From positions 186,001 to 250,000 of the forward strand of contig NZ_LTZG01000001.1 in NCBI RefSeq assembly GCF_001592825.1: DNA of 64,000 bases, given 5' to 3'. Both the position numbers and the translations under genes were made by a program. This DNA is from Planococcus maritimus (GTDB lineage: Bacteria > Bacillota > Bacilli > Bacillales_A > Planococcaceae). The notes under the pieces are model-generated. The model had not been told where the DNA came from. It saw only the letters and a list, made by a program, of their open reading frames with translations, and searched no databases. Below are positions 9,093 to 17,435 of this stretch, piece after piece. How positions within the stretch are numbered: the stretch's first letter is position 1; each line of letters starts with the position of its first letter.

Positions 9093-10280
9093 TTATTCTT
9101 TCCAATGTTTATGAACAAATTGGCTGATACGCTCGACTGCCTGCTCCAATAATTCGAGCGATGTCGCATAAGACAGGCGAATCGTTGAATGTGCACCAAA
9201 ACCTGAACCTGGAATTACGGCCACATTTGCTTCTTCAAGCAAGGCTTTTACAAAGTCGTCGACTGAATCAAAGCCGGTTTTTGCCGCCGCTTCCGATACA
9301 TCCGGCAGTAAATAAAACGCACCTTGTGGACGCAATACAGTGAATCCTGGGATTTGCTCCAGTTTAGGGAAAATCGCTTCTAGGCGACTTTCAAAAGCCT
9401 GTCGCATTTCTTCTACGGCATCTTGCGGCCCGTTATATGCCTCAATCGCCGCATATTGTGAGGTGGTCGTCGGATTGGAAGTCGAATGGCTCGCAAGGTC
9501 CGTCATCGCTTTGATTAAATTCTTATTCCCGGCCGCGTAGCCGATGCGCCATCCAGTCATCGAATGCGATTTCGACACGCCGTTGATGATGACGGTGCGG
9601 TTTTTGGCATCTTCCGACAGTTCCGCGATGGAAGTATGCACCGCGTCCCCATAAATCAATTTCTCGTATATTTCATCAGATACGATCAAGATATCCGCTT
9701 CGCGGCATACTTCCGCCAACGCTTCCAATTCTTCTTTTGAGTACAACATGCCGGTTGGATTGCTTGGCGAATTGATGATAACAGCTTTTGTCCGGTCCGT
9801 AATTGCTTCGCGCAATTGTTGGGGAGTGATTTTATACGATTGACCGGCTGTTGCTTCTATGTACACCGGTGAGCCCCCTGCCAATTTCACTTGTTCCGGG
9901 TAGCTGACCCAATAAGGAATCGGGATGATGACTTCATCGCCTTCATTCAACAATACTTGAAACAATGTATACAGGACATGCTTCGCCCCGATGCCAACCA
10001 AAATTTCGTTTTTCTCATAGCTCAAGCCTTGGTCACGCTGCAGTTTATCTTGTATAGCTTGCTTTAAGGCAGGCAAGCCGCCCGCTGGCGTGTATTTTGT
10101 CTTGCCTTCATCCATGGAGCGTTTAGCCGCATCCAGTATGTTCTGGGGTGTATTGTAATCCGGCTCGCCTGCACCAAGCCCGATTACGTCAACGCCTTGT
10201 GCTTTTAGTTCATTCGCTTTTGCTGTAATCGCCAAAGTCGTAGATGGCGTCAAGCTTTGTACGCGGTCTGCTAATTTCAA
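9093..10280 (-). CDS. aspB: Aspartate aminotransferase (class I PLP enzyme)
   Basis: Interconverts aspartate/2-oxoglutarate and oxaloacetate/glutamate. Conserved features are GLGAGEPDYNTP at the N-terminus, NSPSNPTG, the SDEIYEKLIYG aspartate that contacts PLP nitrogen, and the PLP lysine in NGVSKSHSMTGWRIGY. The best start is TTG at 10280 (KLADRV after the initiator), giving 395 residues against 393 in B. subtilis, with AAAGGG about 12 bases upstream; TTG at 10283 is the alternative. The longer frame from 10325 would overlap ypmB and adds sequence not seen in the family. Lies between ypmB and asnS as in Bacillus. Confidence 0.95.
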   Translation of the reverse strand: MKLADRVQSLTPSTTLAITAKANELKAQGVDVIGLGAGEPDYNTPQNILDAAKRSMDEGKTKYTPAGGLPALKQAIQDKLQRDQGLSYEKNEILVGIGAKHVLYTLFQVLLNEGDEVIIPIPYWVSYPEQVKLAGGSPVYIEATAGQSYKITPQQLREAITDRTKAVIINSPSNPTGMLYSKEELEALAEVCREADILIVSDEIYEKLIYGDAVHTSIAELSEDAKNRTVIINGVSKSHSMTGWRIGYAAGNKNLIKAMTDLASHSTSNPTTTSQYAAIEAYNGPQDAVEEMRQAFESRLEAIFPKLEQIPGFTVLRPQGAFYLLPDVSEAAAKTGFDSVDDFVKALLEEANVAVIPGSGFGAHSTIRLSYATSLELLEQAVERISQFVHKHWKE

Positions 10281-10297
10281 CAAATTGATCAACCCTT

Positions 10298-10771
10298 TCA
10301 CAAATTCAATATGCGTTTCCACCAAGTGCCGTCTTCAGCTAGAAGATAGACGTAATTCAAGCGGCCCGCTTCATTCAAAAAGGCAATTTCCCAAACTGCG
10401 CCAGCCTCTTCCATGCCAAGCTTCGTATGGAGGATTTCCTCGACTTCCATGTCTTCCTGAACGATTTCACGCGCTTGTTGAGCGGTCACTTGGTCTTCGA
10501 GCATCAATGCTTCCATGTCTCCTTCTTCCGGAACAAAGGCTGCTTTGATCTTGCCTTCGCCGTCTGTCCCAAGTACCGTCACCGATTGAGCCGAACTGGA
10601 ATAGACATATGCCCGCTCCACTTCCTCGAGCAAGCCTTCCGCTTGCACTTTTTCGATGGCCGCTTGTTCCGCTTCAGAAAACGGCTTATTGCCAAAGAAT
10701 AAAATAACCAAGACGATGGCAACAGCCAAAAAAGACAGGAAAACGATGATGAATTTCATCCACTCTTTCAT
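10298..10771 (-). CDS. ypmB: YpmB, membrane-anchored DUF5590/PepSY-like protein
   Basis: A 157-residue protein with one N-terminal membrane helix (about residues 7-26, a Phe/Ile/Val run) and an extracytoplasmic domain. The domain has the acidic, alternating pattern of DUF5590 (PepSY-like) proteins, with QAREIVQEDM near its middle. Function unknown. It sits between ypmA and aspB, an order conserved in Bacillus, and the start at 10771 is 8 bases from the ypmA stop. Gene assignment is by position, size and domain type. Confidence 0.78.
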   Translation of the reverse strand: MKEWMKFIIVFLSFLAVAIVLVILFFGNKPFSEAEQAAIEKVQAEGLLEEVERAYVYSSSAQSVTVLGTDGEGKIKAAFVPEEGDMEALMLEDQVTAQQAREIVQEDMEVEEILHTKLGMEEAGAVWEIAFLNEAGRLNYVYLLAEDGTWWKRILNL

Positions 10772-10779
10772 ATGATCAC

Positions 10780-10950
10780 CTAGGTTTTATAAATTGTAAA
10801 AACCGCTTTGGTCTGGTCGTCTTTATCAAGCGCTAGGCCAAACATCAAATCGCGATCTTTCAATGTCCGGTTCAATGCATCGACTACTTTGTACAGATCG
10901 GATTGATAATCGACTTGCACGGTATTTAATACTTCGATTTTGGATTCCAT
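10780..10950 (-). CDS. ypmA: YpmA, small conserved protein (DUF4264)
   Basis: A 56-residue cytoplasmic protein of unknown function, found next to dinG and ypmB in Bacillus. The start at 10950 (MESKIEVLN) is preceded by AAAGGAAGTG at a suitable distance; the longer frame from 11022 overlaps the end of dinG and lacks a site. The predicted alternation of strand, helix and strand is compatible with the compact DUF4264 fold. No catalytic residues recognised. Confidence 0.75.
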   Translation of the reverse strand: MESKIEVLNTVQVDYQSDLYKVVDALNRTLKDRDLMFGLALDKDDQTKAVFTIYKT

Positions 10951-10993
10951 TGTTCGGCACTTCCTTTCGGTTGAAGGAACCATTCTTCCCTCT

Positions 10994-13756
10994 TTATCCT
11001 TGCTTATTATACCAATGTTCAATATCCGTTACCATCTTTTCCAATGACACTTTGGCTATCGGCACATCCGGCAAGGCATGTAAAAATTCCTCACCATATG
11101 ATTTCGTTTCGATCCGGCGGTCTAGCACGATGAATAAACCTTTATCCTTTTTCGAGCGGATTAGCCGGCCGAACCCTTGGCGCAAGCGCAATACCGCTTC
11201 CGGCAAAGCGTAATGCATAAACGGATTGATGCCTTCTTTCGAGATGATCCGTGATTTCGCTTTGAACACAGGTTCTTCGGGGGACGTGAAAGGCAGCCTG
11301 ACGACAACGACTGCCCGCAGCGCATCCCCGGGCACATCCACACCTTCCCAGAAGCTATTGGTCCCGAACAGCACCGATTTCTGGAAGCGCTGGAATGATT
11401 TCAACAACTTCATGCGGCTGCCTGAAGACATGCCTTGTGCAAACAACATATAATCATCGAGCAGCTGGGAATCCTGTATTAAATCGACAGTCTTCCTGAG
11501 CATATCTTGCGAGGTAAACAAGACAAAACAACGCCCTTCCGTAACAAGCACCGTCTGGGTGACGGCATCGGCAACCGATTCGATGTATTCTTGCTGGGAC
11601 ACTTGCTGAATATCTGGCATGTCCTCAACAATATAAACTTTTGCCCCGCTATAAAATTGATCAGCAGGTTCGAACTTATCGATCGGCACATGTCTCGGGA
11701 TGCCAAGCTGATTAACGATAAAGCGTTCATTCGACGGGACGCTCATCGTACCCGATAACCAGATGATCGCCTTTTGACCTCTTGCCTCGCCGATAATATT
11801 GTCGACAAGCGACGCCACTTCATATGGCCGTTTGTATAACGATAGGCTCGTCGGCATGCTGCGCAGGTCGCCTTCAATCCAAGACACTTCATCTTCTTTC
11901 GGGAACAGGAAGATTTCACTGAACTCCACTGCTTTTAACATCATTTCCTCAGTCCAATAACGGAAATCCGCGAGCACGAGCCGTTCGTTCATCGTCAATT
12001 CGGTAAAACGCTCTGATTTTTGCAGAATCGTCTGGGCCATGTCGATCCAGCTGTTCAACAATCTCAAGAAATCCATGAAACGCTCGCGCTCGAACTCTAA
12101 TTCATCCAATAATGAGGCGCATTTACGGGTACGGCTATTATGGAACTTGTTTTGGAAGGCTTGAGCGAGATAAAGCGTGATTTCATCGAATAGGCCGGTG
12201 TACTTCAAATACAAGGATTCCATTTGCAATAGTTCTGGCACTCTCGCAAAGCCTTGGGTTTCAGCGACTCGATAAAATTTTGAAAATAACTGGTTTTCAT
12301 CATAGCTGCCCAATTGGCCGAATACATAGCGCCATTGCGTGTAGACAAAGGTTTTTTCTTTATGGCCCACAGCTGCCTGCACGACTTGATGCGCTTCATC
12401 CCATATATAGGCATCGACATTTTTCAAAATGGCCCGCTTTTGGTTATGCGGATTCAATAGGAAGGCGTGGTTAGTGACGATGACATGTGCGCTTTCCGCT
12501 TCTGTCAACGCATGCTCGTAAAAGTCGACCGTTTTTTCAAGACGCGTCAACTTTCTCATATGCGAGCGGCGTACTTTATCGACTAGCAACTGTCCGCCAC
12601 TCGATACGTTCAGTTCATTTAAATCTCCGGTCCTTGTCGAAGTCAACCAAACCATCATCTGCATGATCGTGAAGGTTTCGTCGTAAGACTCATCCTCCCC
12701 ATGGAGCAATTCGAAAAAGCGGCCTAAATCGATGTAATGGGATAGTCCCTTGATAAGCGCTACGCGGATGTTAGCGCCGAGAAATTCTTCGGCGAGCTTC
12801 ACTTCTTTGGAGACGAGCTGGTCTTGCAGATGGGTTGTGTACGTACTGATAATCACTTGTTTTCCGGAATTTTTGGCATAAGCCGCTGCCGGCAGTAAAT
12901 AACCAAGCGTTTTACCCATTCCGGTTGAGGCTTCAATGACCAGTTCACTCTGTTCATGGATCGCCCGTTCCACCGCCGCCATCATCGCGACTTGGCTCGG
13001 GCGCTGTTCGTATTCCTGCTTGACTGTCTCCAGCCCTTTTCGCCATTCTGTCTTTTGTGGTGTATCATTCGGGACTTGTGCCCGCTCCGCTTTCGGGACA
13101 ATTGGAATGCCGCGAAAACGGCCATATCTATCGGCTTGTTCGTTGCGCTTGTGCTGAGTAATCTCAAACAACAAGCGGGATAAGTCCGATTTCAATTGGA
13201 AAGATCGTTTATGCAACAGCACGAGTGTGTCATAAGGAAGTTCAGCCAGCTCCTGTTTCGCCTGCAGGAATAATTCGGCCGTCGCCAAGGCATCGTCATC
13301 GGCACGGTGTGCATTCGTTAAACTTATGCCTTGTTCGGCTGCAATGTCCTGTAATTTATAACTGAAGGCTGTTGGATAGACGAGTCGCGCAAGTTCCACG
13401 GTATCCATGGCCAGCCCTTGCCACTTCGGCATGCCGGCACGGCTCAGTTCCGCTTGCAAAAACGGCAGATCGAAGTGAATATTATGAGCGATGAAAATGG
13501 CGCCTTCCAATTGCTTGTAGATTTCCTCAGCATAAGCTTCAAACGGCTCGGCATTTTCCACATCGCGTTCTGTAATATTGGTCAAGTCTTGTATAAAAAC
13601 TGGAATTTTCCGCTGCGGATTGATGAATTTCGTATATGTATCAACGATTTCGCCTTGTTCGATCGTCACCATCGCCAATTGGATGATCCGGTCACCTTTT
13701 GCAGGGGAATGGCCCGTTGTTTCGATATCGACAACGACATATTTTTGGGAATTCAT
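10994..13756 (-). CDS. dinG: DinG-family helicase/3'-5' exonuclease
   Basis: A 920-residue fusion. The N-terminal DnaQ-like exonuclease domain shows VVVDIETTGHSPAKGD, then AHNIHFDLPF, then HRADDDALATAELF, which are the ExoI, II and III motifs carrying the metal-binding acidic residues. The following superfamily 2 helicase has Walker A in ASTGMGKTLGYL (about residue 280), the DEAH box in IWDEAHQV, and FWEGVDVPG and RLPF near the C-terminus. It lacks the four-cysteine iron-sulphur cluster of E. coli DinG, which is normal for the Firmicute exonuclease version. Proposed role is DNA repair with nuclease activity. ATG follows GAGGGG. Confidence 0.93.
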   Translation of the reverse strand: MNSQKYVVVDIETTGHSPAKGDRIIQLAMVTIEQGEIVDTYTKFINPQRKIPVFIQDLTNITERDVENAEPFEAYAEEIYKQLEGAIFIAHNIHFDLPFLQAELSRAGMPKWQGLAMDTVELARLVYPTAFSYKLQDIAAEQGISLTNAHRADDDALATAELFLQAKQELAELPYDTLVLLHKRSFQLKSDLSRLLFEITQHKRNEQADRYGRFRGIPIVPKAERAQVPNDTPQKTEWRKGLETVKQEYEQRPSQVAMMAAVERAIHEQSELVIEASTGMGKTLGYLLPAAAYAKNSGKQVIISTYTTHLQDQLVSKEVKLAEEFLGANIRVALIKGLSHYIDLGRFFELLHGEDESYDETFTIMQMMVWLTSTRTGDLNELNVSSGGQLLVDKVRRSHMRKLTRLEKTVDFYEHALTEAESAHVIVTNHAFLLNPHNQKRAILKNVDAYIWDEAHQVVQAAVGHKEKTFVYTQWRYVFGQLGSYDENQLFSKFYRVAETQGFARVPELLQMESLYLKYTGLFDEITLYLAQAFQNKFHNSRTRKCASLLDELEFERERFMDFLRLLNSWIDMAQTILQKSERFTELTMNERLVLADFRYWTEEMMLKAVEFSEIFLFPKEDEVSWIEGDLRSMPTSLSLYKRPYEVASLVDNIIGEARGQKAIIWLSGTMSVPSNERFIVNQLGIPRHVPIDKFEPADQFYSGAKVYIVEDMPDIQQVSQQEYIESVADAVTQTVLVTEGRCFVLFTSQDMLRKTVDLIQDSQLLDDYMLFAQGMSSGSRMKLLKSFQRFQKSVLFGTNSFWEGVDVPGDALRAVVVVRLPFTSPEEPVFKAKSRIISKEGINPFMHYALPEAVLRLRQGFGRLIRSKKDKGLFIVLDRRIETKSYGEEFLHALPDVPIAKVSLEKMVTDIEHWYNKQG

Positions 13757-13839
13757 GATAACCCCTCTTTCTCAGGTGATTCTCTCAGGAAAAATTGTAA
13801 CATATTCGCCCGCTGTTCGCCGGCAAGAGCACGGCAAAA

Positions 13840-13882
13840 TAAAAAACACGCTGAAAAGGGAAGCGTTTCCCTTTTCAGCGTA
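13840..13882 (-). terminator. Strong terminator of the panC-panD unit
   Basis: A 15-bp perfect stem (arms 13848-13862 and 13867-13881, loop of 4) followed on the minus strand by GTGTTTTTTATTTT. It starts 16 bases after the panD stop and separates panCD from dinG. Confidence 0.93.
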
Positions 13883-13897
13883 TTGGCGTTCCGATTC

Positions 13898-14281
13898 TTA
13901 CATGACCGTCGCTTCCGGTTCGTAATGAATGATTTCCTTGACCGAGTTGTCTGTGTCCATAATCGCCACAGTCGGCTTATGGTTAGGGGCATCTTTGTCC
14001 ATGACATAACCGTAGGACAAGATGATAATGATGTCTCCGCGCTGCACGAGGCGTGCCGCTGCTCCGTTGACACAAATAACCCCGCTGCCGCGTTCTCCGG
14101 CAATGATATAGGTCTCGAAGCGGGCACCATTATTATTGTTAACAATATGGACCTTTTCATTCGGCAACATGCCGACTGCATCCAATAGATCCTGGTCGAT
14201 CGTGATGCTGCCCACGTAGTTCAAATCGGCTTCAGTTACCGTGGCACGGTGGATTTTGGAATTAAGCATCATTCTAAGCAT
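13898..14281 (-). CDS. panD: Aspartate 1-decarboxylase precursor
   Basis: Makes beta-alanine from aspartate for pantothenate and coenzyme A synthesis. The proenzyme cleaves itself between Gly24 and Ser25 to make a pyruvoyl group; YVGSITID places G-S exactly there. The catalytic lysine is in the N-terminal [14 protein letters not shown]. At 127 residues the length is standard. It starts 3 bases after the panC stop, so the two are co-translated. [20 protein letters not shown] matches the conserved end of the family. Confidence 0.97.
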   Translation of the reverse strand: MLRMMLNSKIHRATVTEADLNYVGSITIDQDLLDAVGMLPNEKVHIVNNNNGARFETYIIAGERGSGVICVNGAAARLVQRGDIIIILSYGYVMDKDAPNHKPTVAIMDTDNSVKEIIHYEPEATVM

Positions 14282-14284
14282 AAG

Positions 14285-15127
14285 TCAGTTCTCCTTTAAA
14301 TTGAAAATGATATTGTCGATAAGCCGGGCTTTTTGGAATTGGACAGCGAGCGCAAGAATGGCCTGCTCCTTAGGTTCTTGCTGTAAGTCGGGGTAACTCA
14401 ACAGCTCGATGTAGTCGATGGTGCCCGAGGTTTCGGATTCGATCAAGCGGATCATCTCCGGGATGGGATCTTGGCCTTCTCTTGCGTCTTTCACACCACG
14501 CTGCAATGATCGATACAATTCTGGTGCTTCTCTTCGTTCTGCATTACTTAAATAGACATTACGTGAGCTTTTGGCAAGCCCGTCCTGTTCGCGCACTGTT
14601 TCAACGCGACGGATTTTGAGCGAAAAATTAAAATCCCTCACTAGCGATTCGATAATCGCCAGTTGCTGCGCATCCTTTTGGCCGAAATAGGCAGCGTTAG
14701 GCTGTACCAGGTGAAATAATTTCGTCACCACTTTCAACACGCCATCAAAATGGCCCGGCCGGCTTTTTCCGCACAAGACATTGGCAAGCATCCCCGCACT
14801 CATCGTGATTTGTGAGTCGTGCGGATACATTTCTTTTACGGACGGGGCGAATATAATATCAACGCCTGCTTTTTCAGCAAGCATGCTATCCCGCTCGAAA
14901 TCGCGAGGATAACGGTCGAAATCCTCATTCGGGCCGAATTGTGCCGGGTTGACGAAAATGCTCATGGCTACCACGTCATTTTCCGCTTTCGCCGCTTCAA
15001 CCAGCGCCATATGCCCTTCGTGTAAAAAACCCATCGTGGGAACCAATCCAATCGATCGTCCACTTTGTGTTGTGCTCTGGACCCATTTTTTCAAGTCCTG
15101 GACCGTATTTACGACTTGCATATTCAT
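14285..15127 (-). CDS. panC: Pantothenate synthetase (pantoate-beta-alanine ligase)
   Basis: Joins pantoate and beta-alanine with ATP, the last step of pantothenate synthesis. VPTMGFLHEGHMALV holds the HIGH-type nucleotide-binding motif, and FVNPAQFGPNEDFDRYPR and GQKDAQQLAII are diagnostic. I chose ATG at 15127 because GGAGAGG lies just upstream; that gives 280 residues, the usual length. The open frame extends upstream to 15310 only because it reads through the leader. It is followed by panD. The gene panB, which normally precedes panC in Bacillus, is not in this operon. Confidence 0.96.
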   Translation of the reverse strand: MNMQVVNTVQDLKKWVQSTTQSGRSIGLVPTMGFLHEGHMALVEAAKAENDVVAMSIFVNPAQFGPNEDFDRYPRDFERDSMLAEKAGVDIIFAPSVKEMYPHDSQITMSAGMLANVLCGKSRPGHFDGVLKVVTKLFHLVQPNAAYFGQKDAQQLAIIESLVRDFNFSLKIRRVETVREQDGLAKSSRNVYLSNAERREAPELYRSLQRGVKDAREGQDPIPEMIRLIESETSGTIDYIELLSYPDLQQEPKEQAILALAVQFQKARLIDNIIFNLKEN

Positions 15128-15155
15128 TTTCCTCTCCTTTTTAGGAGAAAACCAT

Positions 15156-15185
15156 ATAAAAATCCTTCTGTCAGAAGACAGAAGG
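15156..15185 (-). terminator. Attenuator-like terminator in the panC leader
   Basis: Perfect 9-bp stem CCTTCTGTC / GACAGAAGG with a TTCT loop (minus-strand reading), followed by ATTTTTATAT. It lies after the promoter and about 30 bases before the panC start, so it would stop transcription before the gene unless prevented. Confidence 0.75.
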
Positions 15186-15303
15186 ACAGAAAATTCCAGT
15201 TCGGTTTCCTCCGTCCCTGTCACATCATGATCAAGGCAGAATCGTATTAGTTTATTGGGTGCTGCTCGGTTGCGGTGCAGTTCACATCGGATACCGCCCG
15301 CTA
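15186..15303 (-). ncRNA. Candidate cis-regulatory leader RNA of panC-panD
   Basis: About 120 bases of non-coding leader between the promoter and the attenuator. On the minus strand it contains a GCGGT...ACCGC stem-loop near the 5' end and a second weaker hairpin. A GACAG at 15221-15217 can pair either with CTGTC near 15189 or with CTGTC in the 5' arm of the terminator. Such alternative pairing is what an antitermination switch needs. Firmicute pantothenate operons are known to carry the conserved 'pan' RNA motif in this position, often as tandem stem-loops; GAACTG occurs twice here. I cannot confirm that the structure fits that family, so this is a candidate only. Confidence 0.5.
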
Positions 15304-15308
15304 TTTTC

Positions 15309-15337
15309 ACTATAGCAGAATTTCTGAAAAATGCCTA
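15309..15337 (-). promoter_or_regulatory. Promoter of panC-panD
   Basis: TAGGCA (15337-15332), a 17-base spacer, and an extended -10 TGCTATAGT with TATAGT at 15314-15309. It lies immediately after the birA stop, so panCD has its own transcript with a leader of roughly 180 bases. Confidence 0.6.
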
Positions 15338-15343
15338 TATCCA

Positions 15344-16324
15344 TCACTTCAATTCAATATCAGCCGAATAGATGCCGTGTAGCTTACCGTCCGCTGTGCG
15401 GAGCTGCAAGACACCATCTTCTGTGATGCCTTCTGCAATGCCTTCTAATGTTTCGCGTGTCATGCGGGCACGAACAGCTTTGCCGATCGTAGCAGAATGC
15501 CCTTCCCATAATTCTTTTAACGGGCCGAATCCTAATTCAATATACATCTCGGTATAAATTTCAAGATAGCGCAGGATTTCCTGCACTAGCTTTCTGCGGT
15601 TTACCGCTTGCCCGGACTCGAGTCGCAACGAAGTGGCGATCTCCTTTACAGCAGCGTCAAAATCTTCGCGTTCTTGATTGACATTGACCCCAATCCCGAT
15701 GATCAGCGCTTGAATACCGTCAGCGTCCGATTGCAGCTCTGTCAGAATGCCTGTCGCTTTTTTGTTCCCGAACAAGATATCGTTTGGCCACTTGATCGAA
15801 GCTTCCAATCCCGTGATGGATTGGATCGCCCGCACAATTGCGACCGCGGCGACCAAGGTAAATTGCGGTGCTTTATGAGGTGGTACATCCGGGCGCAAAA
15901 TGATGCTCATCCAGATTCCTTGGCCTTTAGCAGAATCCCATTTCCTCATTAGACGGCCTCTGCCTTCTGTCTGCAAATCTGCAATGACGACCGTCCCGTC
16001 CAGCGCACCCTCTTGCGCCAACTGATGCGCAACGATTTGCGTGGAGGCGCATTGCTCCAAATACTCGATTCGGCTGCCGAGCCGCTTCGTCTTGAGCCCC
16101 GATTGAACTAGAAACGCTTCTAAGCTGTCCGGACTTTTTTGAATACGGTAGCCTTTTTTGCGCACCGATTCAATTTCATAGCCCATTTCCTCCAGCTCTT
16201 TCATATGCTTCCAAATCGCCGTTCGTGAAACTCCAAACTCTTCGGCCAATTGCTGTCCGGAGACCGGTTGATCCCCGGCTTCTAATAGCCGAGTCGCCAA
16301 TTTATGCGTGACGGTGATATTCAT
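15344..16324 (-). CDS. birA: Bifunctional biotin-protein ligase / biotin operon repressor
   Basis: Attaches biotin to carboxylases and, with biotinyl-AMP bound, represses biotin genes. At 326 residues it carries the N-terminal winged helix-turn-helix (about 1-65, with SGQQLAEEFGVSRTAIWKHMKEL), so it is the regulatory type. The ligase core follows, with GRGRLMRKW as biotin/AMP-binding loop and SIKWPNDI as the catalytic lysine segment, then a C-terminal SH3-like domain. The start lies within the end of cca (23-base overlap) with AAGGACTGG upstream. No biotin biosynthesis gene is nearby. Confidence 0.96.
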   Translation of the reverse strand: MNITVTHKLATRLLEAGDQPVSGQQLAEEFGVSRTAIWKHMKELEEMGYEIESVRKKGYRIQKSPDSLEAFLVQSGLKTKRLGSRIEYLEQCASTQIVAHQLAQEGALDGTVVIADLQTEGRGRLMRKWDSAKGQGIWMSIILRPDVPPHKAPQFTLVAAVAIVRAIQSITGLEASIKWPNDILFGNKKATGILTELQSDADGIQALIIGIGVNVNQEREDFDAAVKEIATSLRLESGQAVNRRKLVQEILRYLEIYTEMYIELGFGPLKELWEGHSATIGKAVRARMTRETLEGIAEGITEDGVLQLRTADGKLHGIYSADIELK

Positions 16325-17435
16325 CTATGAACCAGTCCTTTATGTGTTCTTTATCATTGGCCAAGCGGCGTTCAACCACAGCTTTTTCAATAAATAGGGT
16401 CCATTCTTTCAGCCATGGGCCCGCTTTTTGTTCTGTCCATTCCATCAAATCACGGCCATTGGCGGCTAGCTCGGATTTAGACCGGATGGGCAAGGCCTCT
16501 TGCTGTTCTCTCACGGAATGTCTAGCGTCCGAATCAGATAACGCGAGCGTCAATTGACGCTCGGTGAAGCTGTAATACACCCAAGCATCCCATTCCGATA
16601 AACCTTTTGCTTCAAGGGCACGCTGTAAGTCTTTTTTATCTTGGTTGGAAAAACGGTACTCTCGCAAAGCAGCAAACGTTTCGCCATTTTGATTCAATAA
16701 GTAGAACCATCCAGCCAATGGGTCATCGGTACGAGTATACCTTGACCAGTCCACTTCAAATAACCCGCCCGAAGGCAGGAATTGATTCAGGCGTGTCTCC
16801 ACCAAGTATGTCATGCTAATGTCAGGAGCTGAAGAAATCATGACTTTGTCTAACTCTGCTTTAATGCGTTCAATCGCAACCGACTGAATTCTCGCCGCGT
16901 GGCTTTTAATTGCCCCTAACGTCTTTAGCTCTATTTGGAAATCTAATTGGCCAGAAAAGCGGATGGCCCGTAACATGCGTAAGGCATCTTCCGCGAAACG
17001 CTCTTCTGGGAGGCCAACAGCGCGGATGATCCCGGCAGCCAAATCTTCTTGGCCGCCGAACGGATCGATGATGGCCATTTGTTCGGTCATCGCCATCGAA
17101 TTGATGGTGAAATCGCGGCGCTTTAAATCTTCATGCAAAGAATTCACAAATTCCACTTTATCCGGCCTTCTATTATCTGAATAGCCGCTTTCTGTGCGGA
17201 ATGTAGTGACTTCTATGCCTTGCCCTTCAATGAGGATCATCACGGTGCCATGTTCGATTCCAGTATCGATCGACCGCTCGAATAGGGCCTTCACTTGTTC
17301 AGGGGCAGCAGATGTTGCCACATCAATATCATGCGGCACAACACCGCGCAGATAATCACGCACTGCCCCCCCGACCATATACGCTTCAAAGCCTGCTTCT
17401 TTTAAACACTTGATAATGTACTTGGCGTGTTTCAT
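16302..17435 (-). CDS. cca: CCA tRNA nucleotidyltransferase
   Basis: Adds or repairs the 3' CCA of tRNAs without a template. The N-terminal catalytic domain has MVGGAVRDYLRG and the metal-binding DIDVATSA pair, then the RRDFTINSMA segment and an RMLRAIRFS motif. These are typical of class II enzymes. At 377 residues it is slightly shorter than B. subtilis Cca (397). The ATG overlaps the bshA stop by 4 bp and the gene runs into birA, all within one operon. Confidence 0.95.
   Translation of the reverse strand: MKHAKYIIKCLKEAGFEAYMVGGAVRDYLRGVVPHDIDVATSAAPEQVKALFERSIDTGIEHGTVMILIEGQGIEVTTFRTESGYSDNRRPDKVEFVNSLHEDLKRRDFTINSMAMTEQMAIIDPFGGQEDLAAGIIRAVGLPEERFAEDALRMLRAIRFSGQLDFQIELKTLGAIKSHAARIQSVAIERIKAELDKVMISSAPDISMTYLVETRLNQFLPSGGLFEVDWSRYTRTDDPLAGWFYLLNQNGETFAALREYRFSNQDKKDLQRALEAKGLSEWDAWVYYSFTERQLTLALSDSDARHSVREQQEALPIRSKSELAANGRDLMEWTEQKAGPWLKEWTLFIEKAVVERRLANDKEHIKDWFIDEYHRHA

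Noticed and set aside
13418..14188. Plus-strand open frame of 256 codons across dinG and panD
   Set aside because: It runs antisense through two well-supported genes and a strong terminator, and its translation resembles no protein family.
15128..15310. N-terminal extension of PanC
   Set aside because: The frame is open through the leader and terminator, but the ribosome site is at 15133 and the family length fits the ATG at 15127.
15128..15337. T-box leader before panC
   Set aside because: No AGGGTGG-type antiterminator bulge or specifier loop is visible.
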